Below are positions 10,696 to 22,773 of a DNA stretch of 64,000 bases, piece after piece (position 1 is the first letter of the stretch; each line of letters begins with the position of its first letter). The stretch covers positions 1,281,229 through 1,345,228 of the forward strand of contig BFEA01000410.1 in assembly GCA_003427395.1 (NCBI GenBank), given 5' to 3'. The notes beneath the pieces were generated by a model that saw only the letters and a program-made list of their open reading frames with translations, had not been told where the DNA came from and ran no database searches. Origin of the DNA: Chara braunii. Its lineage: Eukaryota; Streptophyta; Charophyceae; Charales; Characeae. A program made the translations under genes and the position numbers.

Positions 10696-10949
10696 ATAAG
10701 CCAAATATAACAAACGAACCTAGGAAATACGAAAATTGAACTAACTCTCATCGCTCTAGCACGTGGCGAGCCTCTAAAACAACTACCTGTCAAACTGAAA
10801 CTCAGACTAAGTAGTAACCTCGCTTAGCCACATGCAATTATCAAACCACAAAGGTAAGTACTCTCACCAGCCTAAGTCAACCTTATCAAACAATAGCTCG
10901 TAGCCTTTCAATGATTTGCCTCTTTATAGCCAGCTCACATAAGGCATAA

Positions 10950-10985
10950 AGTCAGGCCACCCAAACTTATGAGACATGCCTAACT
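10950..10985 (-). repeat. Single remaining array II hairpin in LTR F1
   Basis: AGTCAGGC and GCCTAACT (one mismatch) flank CACCCAAACTTATGAGACAT, the array II loop seen on its complementary strand. Confidence 0.8.
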
Positions 10986-11109
10986 TAGCTAAGATATACA
11001 CAAACAGAGGGTACAATTACTTCTCGCTTCTTTAGGCGTATGACTAGGCCACCCTAGTCGCCCTTAACCGTTTAAGTATCCCAACTTTATATAATTATTT
11101 GAACTTAGT

Positions 11110-11261
11110 CTTATAAGACAGCATATGACTAAACCGATCAACTTACTTCAAGGTCCTGCTTGCCCCTTCTTACCCCCAGATGCAACTTATAAGGCAGCAT
11201 ATGACTAAACCGATCAACTTACTTCAAGGTCCTGCTTGCCCCTTCTTACCCCCAGATGCAA
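11110..11261. repeat. 76-bp tandem duplication in LTR F1
   Basis: CTTATAAG(A/G)CAGCATATGA to CCCCCAGATGCAA occurs twice in succession, starting at 11110 and 11186, nearly identical. It is not duplicated in F2. Confidence 0.92.
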
Positions 11262-11733
11262 CCCCTCTTTACAATCTGCTTTCAAGCAATCAACAAAGAC
11301 TGAAACTGAGATTACGTATGCATTCCTTTACTTAGTCTGCTTTGTGTCTTGAAAGTCAAACCCAAAGTCAAAGTATGATACGTGGAGCGTACTCAGTCAA
11401 AAAATAGCGAGAGGTACAGATAGGGGTTATGACTGGGTTTATAAAAGGGGGATGGGTGGTTACCTCTTAGTTTCCTGCCTCCAGAACTCCTCCTGAGTTT
11501 CGGTAGAGCTCCCGCAATCGGTGGGGTAACCTCCCACGTAGGCCTTGCTGCGGTCCTACGGGTTGCAATCCCGCTTGCCGCCTTCCTCTCAGACCCACAG
11601 ACTAGACTTAGAGTAAGAAGGACAGAAGAAGACAACTTAAGACTCTCAGATATAACTAGACGAATGGTGCATTCAGAATCGCAGGAGAGGGCCTTGATAC
11701 TTTCAGTTGCCTGAGGGCCCCGCAATGGCGGCA

Positions 11734-13110
11734 AAAAACGTGGCAGCTTGGTTAGCCAACGCCAAACAGCCTGCTGTTGACTTCCTGTCGATTTCTCAAT
11801 TCATAGCAATGCCCTTTTTTTAACAACTCAGTCCCTCCTTGCAACTCGCGTTTCGAAACACATTCGCCTTTTCTCTTTCACGCAGCAGCAAAATGACAAC
11901 ACGGTCTTGCCTCATATAATAGGTAGATCGTGTGCGCAAGCCCCGATTGTGTAACTCTCATTCAGCTCTGGCCAGCACCCCCCCTTCTGTTAGACTTTCA
12001 CTATCTCACTCAACAGGTTGGTCTGCACACCAGCCTGTCTGCAGCCTCGTTGCTCTGCTCCTTGCCGCCCCAATCCCATGAGGTGAATAACCCCTCTTAT
12101 GTAGGTAAGCATGCCAGCCCTGCGGCTGACCCCTTGCTATTCCGACAAGGAGGATAGGCTGCACGTTTGATCTGCAGATAGACTTTCTAGTCTGCAACTC
12201 GCTTCTCCCGTTGCTCTGGTTTCCGTGACGGGCAAGGCACCTTTTAACCGATGAGTTTCCCACTTTGTGGTTGCCTTCAGCTGCGGCGAATTACTCCCCT
12301 AGTCAACCTTCAACTGTAAGTACCTTCTCTTTCTCTCTCTATCTCTCCCTCTCTATCTCTCCCTCGGCAACTCATCACAACTTCCTCAGCGTACGATGGC
12401 ACCTGGCCTACAGGTAAGTCTCCAACCTCGCTGCCGTCCCCACACAACTTTCGTCGATGGGATGCGCGTAGTAACGACCAACAGGTAAGTATCCGCTTTC
12501 GCTCTCACTCTCCCTCTCGACTACACAACCGTTCCTCATCGCTCGTATGCTCGTGGCCGTTAAATCGGTCTGGTTCACCCGAAAGAGATGAGCGCGAGCG
12601 AAAGCGACGGACTTCCGGGGTTAGCTCAGCGCCAGGCTGTTTTGTATGCAACAAGCCGAGTGCTAAACGCTAATGGCGACTTCTTTGCTGAAAGGAAATG
12701 AACCTACCGCCTCAAACGTGGCTAGGTGCATTAGCATTTTGTCACGTTTTTCCCGGGCGCAACTCCTATCCTTACTTACTATAATCCTACTCCACTAATC
12801 CCAAAACTAACCGCGCCATTGAGATCGCCCCATCTAAAACCCCCCAAAATGAAGCCTCCCTCGCCCAATTTCGTTAGGAAACGAGCGAGATACACACTTC
12901 TTTACTTCCCTCCTCCCTCGCTTCCACCATCTTCCACGCAGTCCACTCTCTTACTATCTTCCATTCTACTAACTCCCTTCCCAAACCAACCTCGCTACTC
13001 GTTTCTCCCTATCAACAACCTCTACCTACCTCTTTACCGCGCTTGATCCCACTAAAAGTCGAGGGAGCCATTTCCTTTTTCCTCTTCGCTCCTTCATCCG
13101 CCATAGCCTC
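11734..13110. other. Intergenic DNA, no gene recognised
   Basis: Mixed sequence with CT-rich stretches (12320-12365, 12880-13020). Open frames are short and lack domain features. Confidence 0.55.
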
Positions 13111-13508
13111 TCCTGTCGTAGCGCTCTGCCCCCCTGCCCGCTCCGCTCGTTCTTGCTCACGGTCGGTCGGCAGTCTGTGCGCTACCTCGACCACTCCACC
13201 GGCGTTGAGAAGGCCTAGTTCGCTAGATAGCGTATACCACTTACCTGCTCGAGTCCGTTAGGCTCGATAGCGGACAGCGCTGAGGCGCCCGGCCTATGCC
13301 CGGCCTGCGCTCCTGTCGTAGCGCTCTGCCCCCCTGCCCGCTCCGCTCGTTTTTGCTCAAGGTCGGTCGGCAGTCTGTGCACTACCTCGGCCATTCCACC
13401 GGCGTTGAGAAGGCCTAGTCCGCTAGGTAGCGTATACCACTTACCTGCTCGAGTCCATTAGGCTCGATAGCGGACAGCGCTGAGGCGCCCGACCTATGTG
13501 CGGCCTGC
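13111..13508. repeat. 200-bp tandem duplication
   Basis: Two copies starting TCCTGTCGTAGCGCTCTGCC at 13111 and 13311 differ at only a few positions. Each contains GGCAGTCTGTGC.CTACCTCG and AGGCTCGATAGCGGACAGCG. Confidence 0.95.
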
Positions 13509-13664
13509 GAGGCAGCTTCTTGCTCCCCGAAGGGTCGGGAAACAACCCTGCCATAAGGCTTATACACGGGCCCAGGTGGAACACGCCCGGTGTGGGTCTT
13601 TTCGGCGGTAGCTAGTAGTCAGGCGCCACTTGACTGTTGCCGTCCTGCAGTCCTCTCGAGGCGG

Positions 13665-14792
13665 TGTCGAGCGCATCTGTCCGGCACCGCACAAGGCAGC
13701 GCGGGACCCTCCTGGCCGCGTCACGCAGGAGTTGGTCTAAATCCTCGTCGCGAATATACACATGGAGCTTCCGCAAGGCGCTCCGGCTAAGTGCGCCAGC
13801 CATGCCTCTCGCGAGCCCCTACGATAGGATAGGGCCTACGCGAGGCACGACTTACCTCCACCTTACGGGAGCTGTCACCTCCCTTCGATGGGCGTATCCC
13901 TGCCGAGCTACCAGTTCACAGTACGAAAGCTGATCAGTTGCAATCGCAGAGCTGGACCAGCCGAGGGCGTTTCTCGTTTGCTGTAGCATAGGGGGTAAGC
14001 ACGGTATTACGCCCTCTATCGAACCCGTGCGCGAACCAGCATCTTGGGGGGCTGGGGTCCCAAGCGCGACTCGTTGTCAGTTGACGAGGACGTATCCCAC
14101 ACGCTACGCGCACACCATTATAAAGAACATAAGAATAAAAGCACACACACACACGCACGTACATATACATATACAGAACCAACACAGAATAAACAACGCT
14201 ACAACACTCTTAGTCCATTGGTGACCATCCCATAACTTTCCGACGCGGAAATTAGATAGGCATCGCACGCGAGACTCAGTATAAAACTGCGCGGACGTAA
14301 GGCCTACTCATATCGACCAGCAATGCAACCGTACGAAGCAGTCGCAATGATGGCGTACTATGTAGTGCCCATAGTCATGCGGTCCCTCGTGGATCCAAGT
14401 ACCGCTTCTGACAATCATGTGTCAGACTCGAAGTGACGTGAGGGTCTACTCCCTCGCGACATTGCACGGCTGAAGGAATAGCCATGCGGCCGCCGCGAGA
14501 CCTCCGGTCTTTGGCCTGAGTGTCTCGACAGGCAAGGCAAATAGGCTCTGCCCGAGGGGTAATCCCTTCCATGCAGAGTCTAGGGCTTGGGGTGTCCTGG
14601 ATAAGGACCTCGAATCTCGGCCCTGGACCAACGTCCGACTAATAAATCATTAAAAAGTACACAATCAATGAAGGGATTTCTCTTCCTTTTCTCAACCTCA
14701 ACCCCTATTTAACCCTTAATACGCGGGCCCCTCAGGCCACGCGAACTCCAAACATAGGTACACATATATTTATATATATATTCTATTTGACG

Positions 14793-14824
<32 letters not shown>

Positions 14825-15075
14825 GTGGGATAAATATGCGACGATCACTTCTCACAGTCACAGTGAGACTCCTCACAGCCAAATATACATGTATGATCAC
14901 AGGCAGGCCAATCCAAATCCGAACCACCATACATACCTGCAATCACATCAAAGAGTCAAAAAAAAAGTCCACACACGACACGGAGTCAACTTCAAACAAC
15001 CTCTACACTCATACCCCTCGCTTTAGCCATGCAAGCCCCAACCTCCTGTCCAACCAACCATAATTAAATACTCCG
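13665..15075 (-). mobile_element. LTR F1b, outer part
   Basis: Starting TGTCGAGCGCATCTGTCCGG on the plus strand, this matches LTR F1 from 8576 for about 1.4 kb, including the GTGACA-type hairpin (13858-13883), CA repeat, TATA-like box and AT tract. It stops at AATTAAATACTC, where F1 continues with AGTACCTTTG. Confidence 0.88.
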
Positions 15076-16461
15076 ATTTAAACAGTTCAGGGCGACTAGA
15101 ATGGCCTAGTCCTATGCCCAAAGAAGAGAGAAGTAGTTGTGTCCTCTGTTCTGTGTATACTCAATGGTTGGGTCAGTCATGTCCCATAAGTTTGAGTGGC
15201 CTGACTTTATGCCCTATGTAAGATGGGTATAAGGGGATAAATCATTGGATGACTATGAAATATTGTCTGCTAAGTTGACTTGGGGATGATGATAGTACTT
15301 ACCTTTATGGTTTGGTCTGCATGTGACTGAGTGAGGCCACTACTTAGTCTGAGTTTCAGTTTGATAGGCGCTTTAGTTGCTCGCCACGTACTAGAGCCAT
15401 AAGAGTTAGTTTCAATTCTTGCATTTTCTGAGTTAAGTTTATTTTACTTAGATCAATTTCTGAATTTTCTAGGATTTTTTATTATACTCGGTCTTGTATA
15501 AATCTTGGTAAGCCACTTTCTCTACGGGAAGCGCTGACGAAATTTCTACAAAACCAAGAAGTTAGTCAGATTTTGTCTTTACAAAGTTCAGTTCGTTTGA
15601 CTTTTATATATGACTAAGTAAAAATCTGGAAAGTCTCATTTTCTAAAGGGAGCGCTGCCAAATTTTTTGTTAAATCAGGGAGTTAGACAAAATTGAACCT
15701 TGAGAAGTCAAGATTCTGAACTTAGCTTTGTATAAATCTTGGACTAGCACTTTCCCTACGGGAAGCGCTGCCAAAATTTTTACAAAACTAAGGAGTTAGT
15801 TAAAATTTTGTCTTAGTTAAACTCAGATTTTATATTTGAGTTCATATCTGACTTAATATAGATTTGGAAAGTCTCCCTTTCTAAAGAAAGTGCTGCCAAA
15901 ATTTTTATTAATTCAGGGAGTTAGACAAATTTTGACTTTCTAGAATTAAAAGCTTGATTTTTGAGTTAGTATAAATTTTGCGAGGGCATTTTTCCTACGG
16001 AAAGCGTTGCCGAAATTTTCCTAGTTTAAAGGAGTTAAATTGACAGGTGGCGATTTTGGCGATCTACCCTAGATAGGGAGGATGCTGCCAAAGGTCTGCC
16101 ATTTTTATGGGCATGTTCACAGAGGCAAACCTAGGCTTAGTATCAGAATGATTTCTGTAAGAACGTGATATGAAGATTATTCCTTGTGCACTTATAAGCT
16201 AAGTTTAGGTGTTGGTATGTTTTGTGTTACAAGTCATTCTTTGAACAATTCGATTCAGGATTTTAGACTAAATTCAGCTTGATCCTACAAGGATCACCTT
16301 CTGTTATCACTGATAACAAGTCGGTAGCCGATTCGTCGGTTTATGACTCAACTCCAACTCATCCTCAATACTCAACCTAAAAAGGTTTTAGCCCTGGTGA
16401 TTTTTATTGTTTTATTAAGGTTTCACCCGGACTTTTATTGAATGGTAATTTAACAAAGGTA
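15076..16461 (+). mobile_element. R3: inverted inner LTR segment with array I
   Basis: This segment is colinear with R1 from ATTTAAACAGTTCAGGGCGA to ATTTAACAAAGGTA, in the opposite orientation to the adjoining F1b. It holds one array II hairpin (near 15170-15210, loop CCCATAAGTTTGAGTGG) and five array I hairpins (about 15490-16020, loop GAAGCGCTGCC). Its far end corresponds to the point where F1b stops, which suggests inversion of the inner LTR. Confidence 0.8.
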
Positions 16462-19345
16462 TATTATTTATCATTGTTCTTATTTGTTTGTATGTCTCAT
16501 CGCTCTTTGAATCAAGACATGAGGCCGAATTTAGGTGTCGCCACGACAGTCGAGAACCTTGAGCACGGACCTCCTATGTTTGACCTACAGGTTCTTACGT
16601 GTTCGGGATGCCGACAAAAGTCCTCGACATTGGTCATCTCGAACACGGGCCGAGAAGTTTAATGAGTATGCGAGTTGATGGGCGATCAACCCACGAGGCT
16701 GAAGAAGGCTTCAGTAGCGTGAGGTCTTAGCGGACGTATCGCCCACCAGCGGCAAGTCTGTTGTGAAAGGTCTCAGCGTGTGCCTTCCGGTGGGACCACA
16801 AAAGATAGCGGGCCGTGCCTGGGGCGCGGTGAGACGACCGTTGCAGTAAGTCTACCTTTGGGCCCGCCTCTAACGTCGGTCTTTAAAGTTCTCGTTTCAA
16901 TATTTGTTACTATCACCAAGATCAAGACCGGGAAACAACCTTACTCAGTGCTGCAGGCTCCGTGCCTGCCTACTTTGCACGACGTTGGGGTCAAGGTGAC
17001 CAGGAACGGGCGGATGATACCGGCCTGTAGCATTATGACTAAGCTTCTTTGAAGGGTCGACCGTTGTGCCTTCTATCTGGTCCCCTCCCCCTATGAACGT
17101 CAGCAGTATCCACTTAGTACCACTTAGGGGAATTGCGGGCGCTGAGTTATTGGCAGCGGGCGTTAGACAACGGAGCGGAAAAGCAAAGTCGACAGGCGCT
17201 GAGGCTGTGCAAGGAGGCAGATGAGCGGTGGGAGCTGCATTAGCAATAGCGGGGATTGCAGCGGCGTTGGGTGGGTGATGCGCTGTCGAACGAGCATAGA
17301 GGCGAAAGACTAATCGGACCGGCCGGTAGCCGGTCTTTCCCAAAGTCTTGTTGGGCTGAATGGCTGGGGAGGCCGCTGCGCTTAGGCGCTGGCGGACAAA
17401 CGGTGAATGCACGAGGAGCAGTGTAGGAGAAGCGAGGAGGAAGAAGGTGTGCTCGAAGCTATGGCGGGGTTAGAAAAGAAGGGATGGTAGAAAGTGAAGA
17501 ATCGAGATTTCACTCGATTCTTGATCGAATCGAGTGAAAAAAGATGTTAAGTCAAGTTTTTCGGGTGCTGCGAGTTAAATGATGAAGCTAGTTTTGGAGG
17601 AGAGTTAGTAGAAAAGGAGTTGGAGTAGGAAGGTGGTGCGCGGAGCTACGGAGGAATGGGGTGGAAGAAAAGAGAGAACAACGAATCTTGCCCGATTCTT
17701 GACGAAAACGGACAACTGGAGGATCAATTCGGAGGTTTTGCTGATGGGCGAATCCGAATCTGATATCAGAATTAGTAAAGGTTAGTAATTTGGGAGATAA
17801 AGAAGAAACAGGCTGCATGGGCATGGTAATGGTAGAGAAGGTGAGAGAGGGAGGACAAGTGTACCTCACTCGTTTCCGATCGGATTTGAGGGGAGAAAAA
17901 ACCTATTCGGAGGGTTTAATGCATTGCGGATCGATTCACTGCATTAGATTTTTGGTTCAGGCAACGGATTAGGAGGCGTAGCCGGCAGGAGTTGTGTGCG
18001 GAATGTCAACTTAAAAAAGGTGAATGCACCTGTCCGCAGTATAGCAGAAAATACATTCGATTTCCTTTGCTCGATGCTTCTGTGTAAGTTGCCGCAGGCA
18101 GGGTAGTGGGTTGAAGGCCTACCTGTTGACCAGAAGTGTTGCCTTCCTTAAAAGTAACATCCGGATACTGTCTCCCTCTCCACACACACTGCTTGACCGA
18201 GCTGTTTGAGGGGTTGTGGTTGCTGAGCCATCAGGGTGTGGGTGAACCCGATCATAGTGAAGACTGCAAGTGTTCGCAAGTAAGCAAAGAAAAGTTGTCT
18301 GAGAGAGGTGTACGGGCTGAACAACGGGTGATGAGGTTGAAAGGAGAGAGTTACTTGATTAGAACTGGCAACGCCGGATAAACTGAATATCGAGTTACAG
18401 TGCCAAACGGTGCGTTAACCAGTCACGGGGCACGAATGCACATTCTCGTGGAAGAGTCATCCACATTCTGTGCAAATTGGTAACTGCGCAGTGTTGGCCG
18501 CTTCTAAGCGTTATGACCATATGGGTTGTCATCCGCTTGGTTGGTCTACATGGTCGGATTCTTTGTCCTTACCTTCATAGTTGTGCCTTCCAGGAGCGAG
18601 CGTTGCAGATGCAGTCGACCCACGAGCAAGCGGGTGCCTGAGACTGGACCACGGGCAGATGCAGGCGCAACACGCAGAAAGAGTGAAACGAAGGAGCAAG
18701 GGAAACACTTACGAGTGCGGTAATCGCCGGGAGCTGTTTGAGTAAGACTGAGTGAACGGACTGTGTTCGAGCAGACTGTTTTGCGGACAAGCTAGTAGGC
18801 GGGCGGTTCACTATCTGCAGTTGGTGATCTGATTGGGAGCACATTCGAGTCCATGTACCAGATGGGGGAAAATAGATGAGTTTGACTCATTCGACCTACT
18901 AACAGGGGGGGCCAGTGTTTGGGGTGTTGATGCCTCACAACTTGAATGGACTGTAGACCGACGGTGATCATTGCACTCCGTTGTGACAAGTGTAAGTTTG
19001 ACACTGCGCGTCTGTTGCCTGCGGCGCTTGTACCTTTGCGGGTGGTTGGACACAATTGGTCTGCGGCTGCTAATGTCGTTCCTTGCTGTGCATGGCGCGG
19101 ACACCAGAGTTCATGCGCATTGTTGACACAAGCAGTTAAAGCTGATATGTGCATGGCTACCCGGACTTGTTGTATCCCTATTTGTAAAGCACAGTGGGGT
19201 GCATCGTGCCTCGCCGTTGGAGCTGGCCTGCCGGGGCAGGATCAGATTAGTCAAGCTTGTTAAGGGGGCTGTTGCTGCGATTTGGAGGTCGTAAGGGAGT
19301 CAACAACTTGTGATTTAACTTCATTTGACCAGCGACTGTGTGTTT
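16462..19345. other. Repeat-like DNA related to 50.4-53.6 kb, no gene
   Basis: Patches match 50.4-52.4 kb at low identity, for example GGATGC.G.CAAAAGTCCTC and the hairpin at 17508. Open frames such as 16438-16662 and 18946-19263 show no domain. Probably a dispersed repeat family. Confidence 0.5.
17508..17539. other. 13-bp perfect hairpin
   Basis: TTTCACTCGATTC (17508-17520) and its exact complement (17527-17539) flank a 6-base loop TTGATC. A diverged relative stands at 52288-52313 with paired changes. Confidence 0.85.
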
Positions 19346-19872
19346 TGACCGCCATTGAAGGACCCTCAGGTGATGGAAGGTATCAAGGCCCTCTCCTGGG
19401 AGTTGAGTTGTCCCCCTCCTGTATCTCGAGAGTTTGAAACTCCTTGTCTTCTGCCCTTCTTACTCTAAGTCTAATCTAGGTTCTGAGAGGAAGGCGGCAG
19501 GCGGGATTGCAACCCGTAGGACCGCAGCAAGACTCTATGGGGAGTCATCCCACTGATTGCGGGAGCCCTGCCGGGACTCAGGGGAGTTATGGAGGCAGGG
19601 AACTGAAAGATAATTATTTGCTTTCCCTCTATAAACCTAGTTATAACCCCTATCTGTACTACCCGTTGTGTTTTGACTGAGTATACTGCATGCCTCTCTA
19701 CTTTGACTTTTAGTTTGACTTTCAGGATAAAACTAGATTAAGTAAAGGAATGAATGTGCAAGGTCAGTTTCAATTTCATTGTTTGACTGAAAGCAGATTG
19801 TGGGGTTGCATCTGGGGGAAGGGTGGGCGAAAGGCAGTATTGCATGAAGTGTGACTGGATCAATCAAAAGTT

Positions 19873-20594
19873 GGGCCAGTTCCATAAGTTTGGAAAGCCC
19901 CAGTGCTATGTTTATTTTGAAGTGCCTGGAGAACCAGACATGTTTCATAAGTTTGGGTGGTCTGGTTGCTCTGACTTCTGAGGGCTGACTGTGGATGACT
20001 GTTAGGGACCAAGCATGTTCCATAAGTTTGGGTGGCTTGGTCGCCTTGTTTATTTTGGGTTTTCGCCAGTTTCTTTAGTTCCTGAACGAGGAGGTATGAG
20101 CATGTTCCATAAGTTTGGGTGACTCAACCTCCTCGTGCTTTGGTTTAGAGAGAAACAAACCAGGTTGAGGGCCAAGACATGTTCCATAAGTTTGGGTGAT
20201 CTTGGTCCAACGCCTCGCACATGCTAGAACCAGAAGGTTATAAATTGGCTATACTTTATTATTATATTATTTATGAGGAGGCTAGTCAAACAGGGTTGCA
20301 TAAGTTTGGGTGGTCTGACTATAGCTTATCATCAATTGAAGAGAATACTAATTAAGAATAAAATTGGGGTACGAAGGGGCGGGCTGAATCTTGAGACGAA
20401 GATGATCGATTCAGTTGTATGTTACCTCAAAAGACTAAATGCAGACAATTATATAAAGATGAGATATTTAAACAGTTCATGGCGATTAGGGTGGCCTAGT
20501 CATATGCTCAAAGAAAAGAAAAGTTGTTGTGTCCTTTGTTTGTGTATACTCCATGGCTGGGCTAGACATGTTCCATAAGTTTGGGAGGTCTAAC
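19873..20594 (+). repeat. Hairpin array II in R1 (seven hairpins)
   Basis: Seven hairpins share a loop close to ATGTTCCATAAGTTTGGGTG, each with its own stem. Arms: GGGC/GCCC (19873, 19897); AACCAGAC/GTCTGGTT (19932, 19960); GACCAAGC/GCTTGGTC (20007, 20035); ACGAGGAGGT/ACCTCCTCGT (20086, 20127); GGGCCAAGA/TCTTGGTCC with one G-T pair (20169, 20200); TAGTCAAAC/GTCTGACTA with one mismatch (20283, 20313); TAGAC/GTCTA (20573, 20588). Confidence 0.9.
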
Positions 20595-20884
20595 TTTATG
20601 CCCTATGTAAGCTGGGTATAAAGGGATAAATCATTGAGAGACTAAAAACTATTGTTTGTTAAGTTGATTTTGGGATGATGAGAGTACTTACCTTTGTGGT
20701 TTGACCTGCATGTGACTGAGTGAGGCTACTACTTAGTCCGAGTTCCCGTTTGATAGGTAGTTGTTTTAGTTGTTCGTCACATGCTAGAGCCATAGGAGTT
20801 AGTTTCAATTCCTGCATTTTCTGAGCTCAGTTTTTTTTTTACTTAGATCAATTCTCGGATTTTTTGGGATCTTTTGTTATACTT

Positions 20885-21440
20885 GGCTTTGTATAAATTT
20901 TGGTAAGTTACTTTCTCTACAGGAAGCGCTGCCAAAATTTCTGCAAATCCAAGGAGTTAGTCAACTTTTGACTTTTCAAAGTTCAACTTCTCTAAATTTT
21001 ATATGGCTTAGTAAAAAATGAGAAGCCTCCTTTTCTAAAGGGAGTGCTGCCCAAATTTTTGCTAATTCACGGAGTTAGACAAAATAAAACCTTGAAAAGC
21101 CAGAGTCATTTTAGATTTTGAACTTAACTTTGTATAAATCTTGGAATAACACTTTCTCTATGGGAAGCGCTACCAAAATTTATAAAAAACTAAGGAGTTA
21201 GTTGAATCTTGTCTAGTTTGAACTCGGGTTTTATGTTTGAGTTAACATCTGGCTTATTATAAATCTGGGAAGTCTACCTTTCTAAAGGAAGTATTGCCAA
21301 AATTTTTATTAATTCAAGGAGTTGGAAAAAAAATTGACTTTCCAGAGTTAGAGATCGTCTTGTTTTTATATTTGAGTTCTTATAAATTCTTAGAAGGCAA
21401 TTTCCTACAGGAAGCGCTGCCGAAATTTTCTTAGTTTAAA
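20885..21440 (+). repeat. Hairpin array I in R1 (five hairpins)
   Basis: Five units about 110-130 bp apart, with arms of TAAATTTTGG / CCAAAATTT type around TTTCTCTACAGGAAGCGCTG or the alternative TTTTCTAAAGGGAGTGCTGC. Separators contain AAGGAGTTAGTC or GGAGTTAGACAAA. Confidence 0.82.
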
Positions 21441-22613
21441 GGAGTTAGATTATATTTTGACAAGTAGCGATTTTGGAAACTCCACTCTGTATAAAGGAGA
21501 TTTTGTCAATGTCTACCTTTCCTTTGGGCACTTGCTTAGAGACAGACCTAGGCTTAGCTTGTAGAAGAGTCTTGACTGAGACTGTGTGATGGAGCTGTAT
21601 TCTCCATACACTTATGATTTTAGTTTGCGGATTGACCTGTCTTGTGTTACAAGTCTTCTTGATCGATTGATTCAGGATTTGGGCTAGATTCAGCTTGATC
21701 CTACGAGGATCATTTTTTTTTATCACTAATAAAAGGTCGATTTTCGATTCGTCGGTTTACGATTCAACTCCAATTCACTCCTGCCACTCAACCTAAAGGC
21801 TTTGGCCTTGTGATTTGAACTGTTTTGTTGTGTTTTCGCCCGGACTTTATTTGAATGGTCATTTAAAAAAAAATACTGAGTATTTTTATTTTGAGAGTTG
21901 CATAAAGAGTGAGGCTTGTATGTCTAAAAGCAAGGGGTGTGAGTGGAGAGAATGGTTCAAGTTGATCTCGTGTAGTGCATTGACTTTTTGGTTGAATCTT
22001 TGATGTGATTGCAGGTATGTTTGATAATTCGGACTTTGGATTTAACTGCCTGCGCTCACATACATATATATATGGTTGAGAGGAGGCCCACTGTGACTGT
22101 GAGAAGTGATCGTCCTATATTAATAACCCTCTATATAGGTGAATATATATGTCTCGAGTGCTTCGTGCAGCTTACTGCAACCACGAGTAAGGGTTAACCA
22201 AATTATGTTTTTGAGGGGAATTAAATTTTTCCCTTTTATCCTTTGTTTTTTTGAGTTTCTATGGTTGGACGTTGTAGTCCGCGGCAACCGTCAAAGTCAA
22301 ACCCCTTGATTTGTCGGCAGACCCTAGATAATGGATCTGGTCTTCAGGACCATAAGAGACGATTGCCACTACAGGTATAAACCTGTGTACCACCCACTCT
22401 CCGCAGGGTGCAGAAGAGGGTGTGGTTCTCAACCGCACTTGGAGGTTGTCCAGCATCGAGAAATCAGTCCCTCAAGGCGCGTGTCAGCCGACACTTGAGT
22501 GTCGATTGCGACCCTCGAGATTAACGAGAACCGCATGAGTATGAGTACTACATAGTACGCCATCATTACGACCGCTTGCATACGCTTGCATTGCGAGTCG
22601 ATATGAGTTAGCT

Positions 22614-22624
22614 CTTTATACTAA
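22614..22624 (+). promoter_or_regulatory. TATA-like box of LTR R1
   Basis: CTTTATACTAAG followed by TCTCGCGCGCGACTCC, the same context as in the other LTRs. It lies downstream of both hairpin arrays, so those arrays are in U3. Confidence 0.6.
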
Positions 22625-22737
22625 GTCTCGCGCGCGACTCCTATCCGATTTCCGCATTGGAAAGTTATGGGATGGTACCGAGGGACTAGGAGCGTTGCCG
22701 CGTTGTTTGTTCAGTGTCGTTCTGTATATGTATATGT

Positions 22738-22738
<1 letters not shown>

Positions 22739-22770
<32 letters not shown>
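22739..22770. repeat. (GT)n microsatellite in LTR R1
   Basis: A run of GT units. CA runs occupy the same LTR position in F1 (9037-9064) and F1b (about 14141-14155) on the plus strand. Confidence 0.95.

Positions 22771-22773
<3 letters not shown>

Larger units (their letters stand above)
3417..11733 (-). mobile_element. Decayed Ty3/gypsy LTR retrotransposon
   Basis: Read on the minus strand the order is LTR (11733-8576), primer site (8573-8554), leader, gag, protease, RT, RNase H and a post-RNase H segment, ending in a ~56-bp scrap of LTR tail next to the GA minisatellite. Gag-protease-RT order and the YIDD motif identify a gypsy-type element. Integrase is absent, the RT fingers appear deleted, and gag and pol are cut by stops and frame changes. 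It cannot be autonomous. Confidence 0.9.
8576..11733 (-). mobile_element. LTR F1 (5' LTR of the gypsy element)
   Basis: On the minus strand the LTR starts near TGCCGCCATTGCGGGGCCCT and ends CGATGCGCTCGACA, giving TG...CA ends and about 3.16 kb. Shared landmarks with the other LTRs are a GC-rich block near the start (GCGGTCCTACGGGTTGCAAT at 11550-11569 on the plus strand), a reduced hairpin array II, hairpin array I, a TATA-like box, and the GTGACA-loop hairpin near the end. Most of array II is missing compared with R1 and F2. Confidence 0.85.

Noticed and set aside
18946-19263. 105-codon Cys-rich open frame
   Set aside because: No spacing pattern of a known Cys domain and it lies in repeat-like DNA.
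19873-20594. CRISPR-like look of the hairpin arrays (short repeats with unique intervals)
   Set aside because: Spacing is irregular, the repeated word is a hairpin loop, no cas genes occur, and the DNA is eukaryotic.
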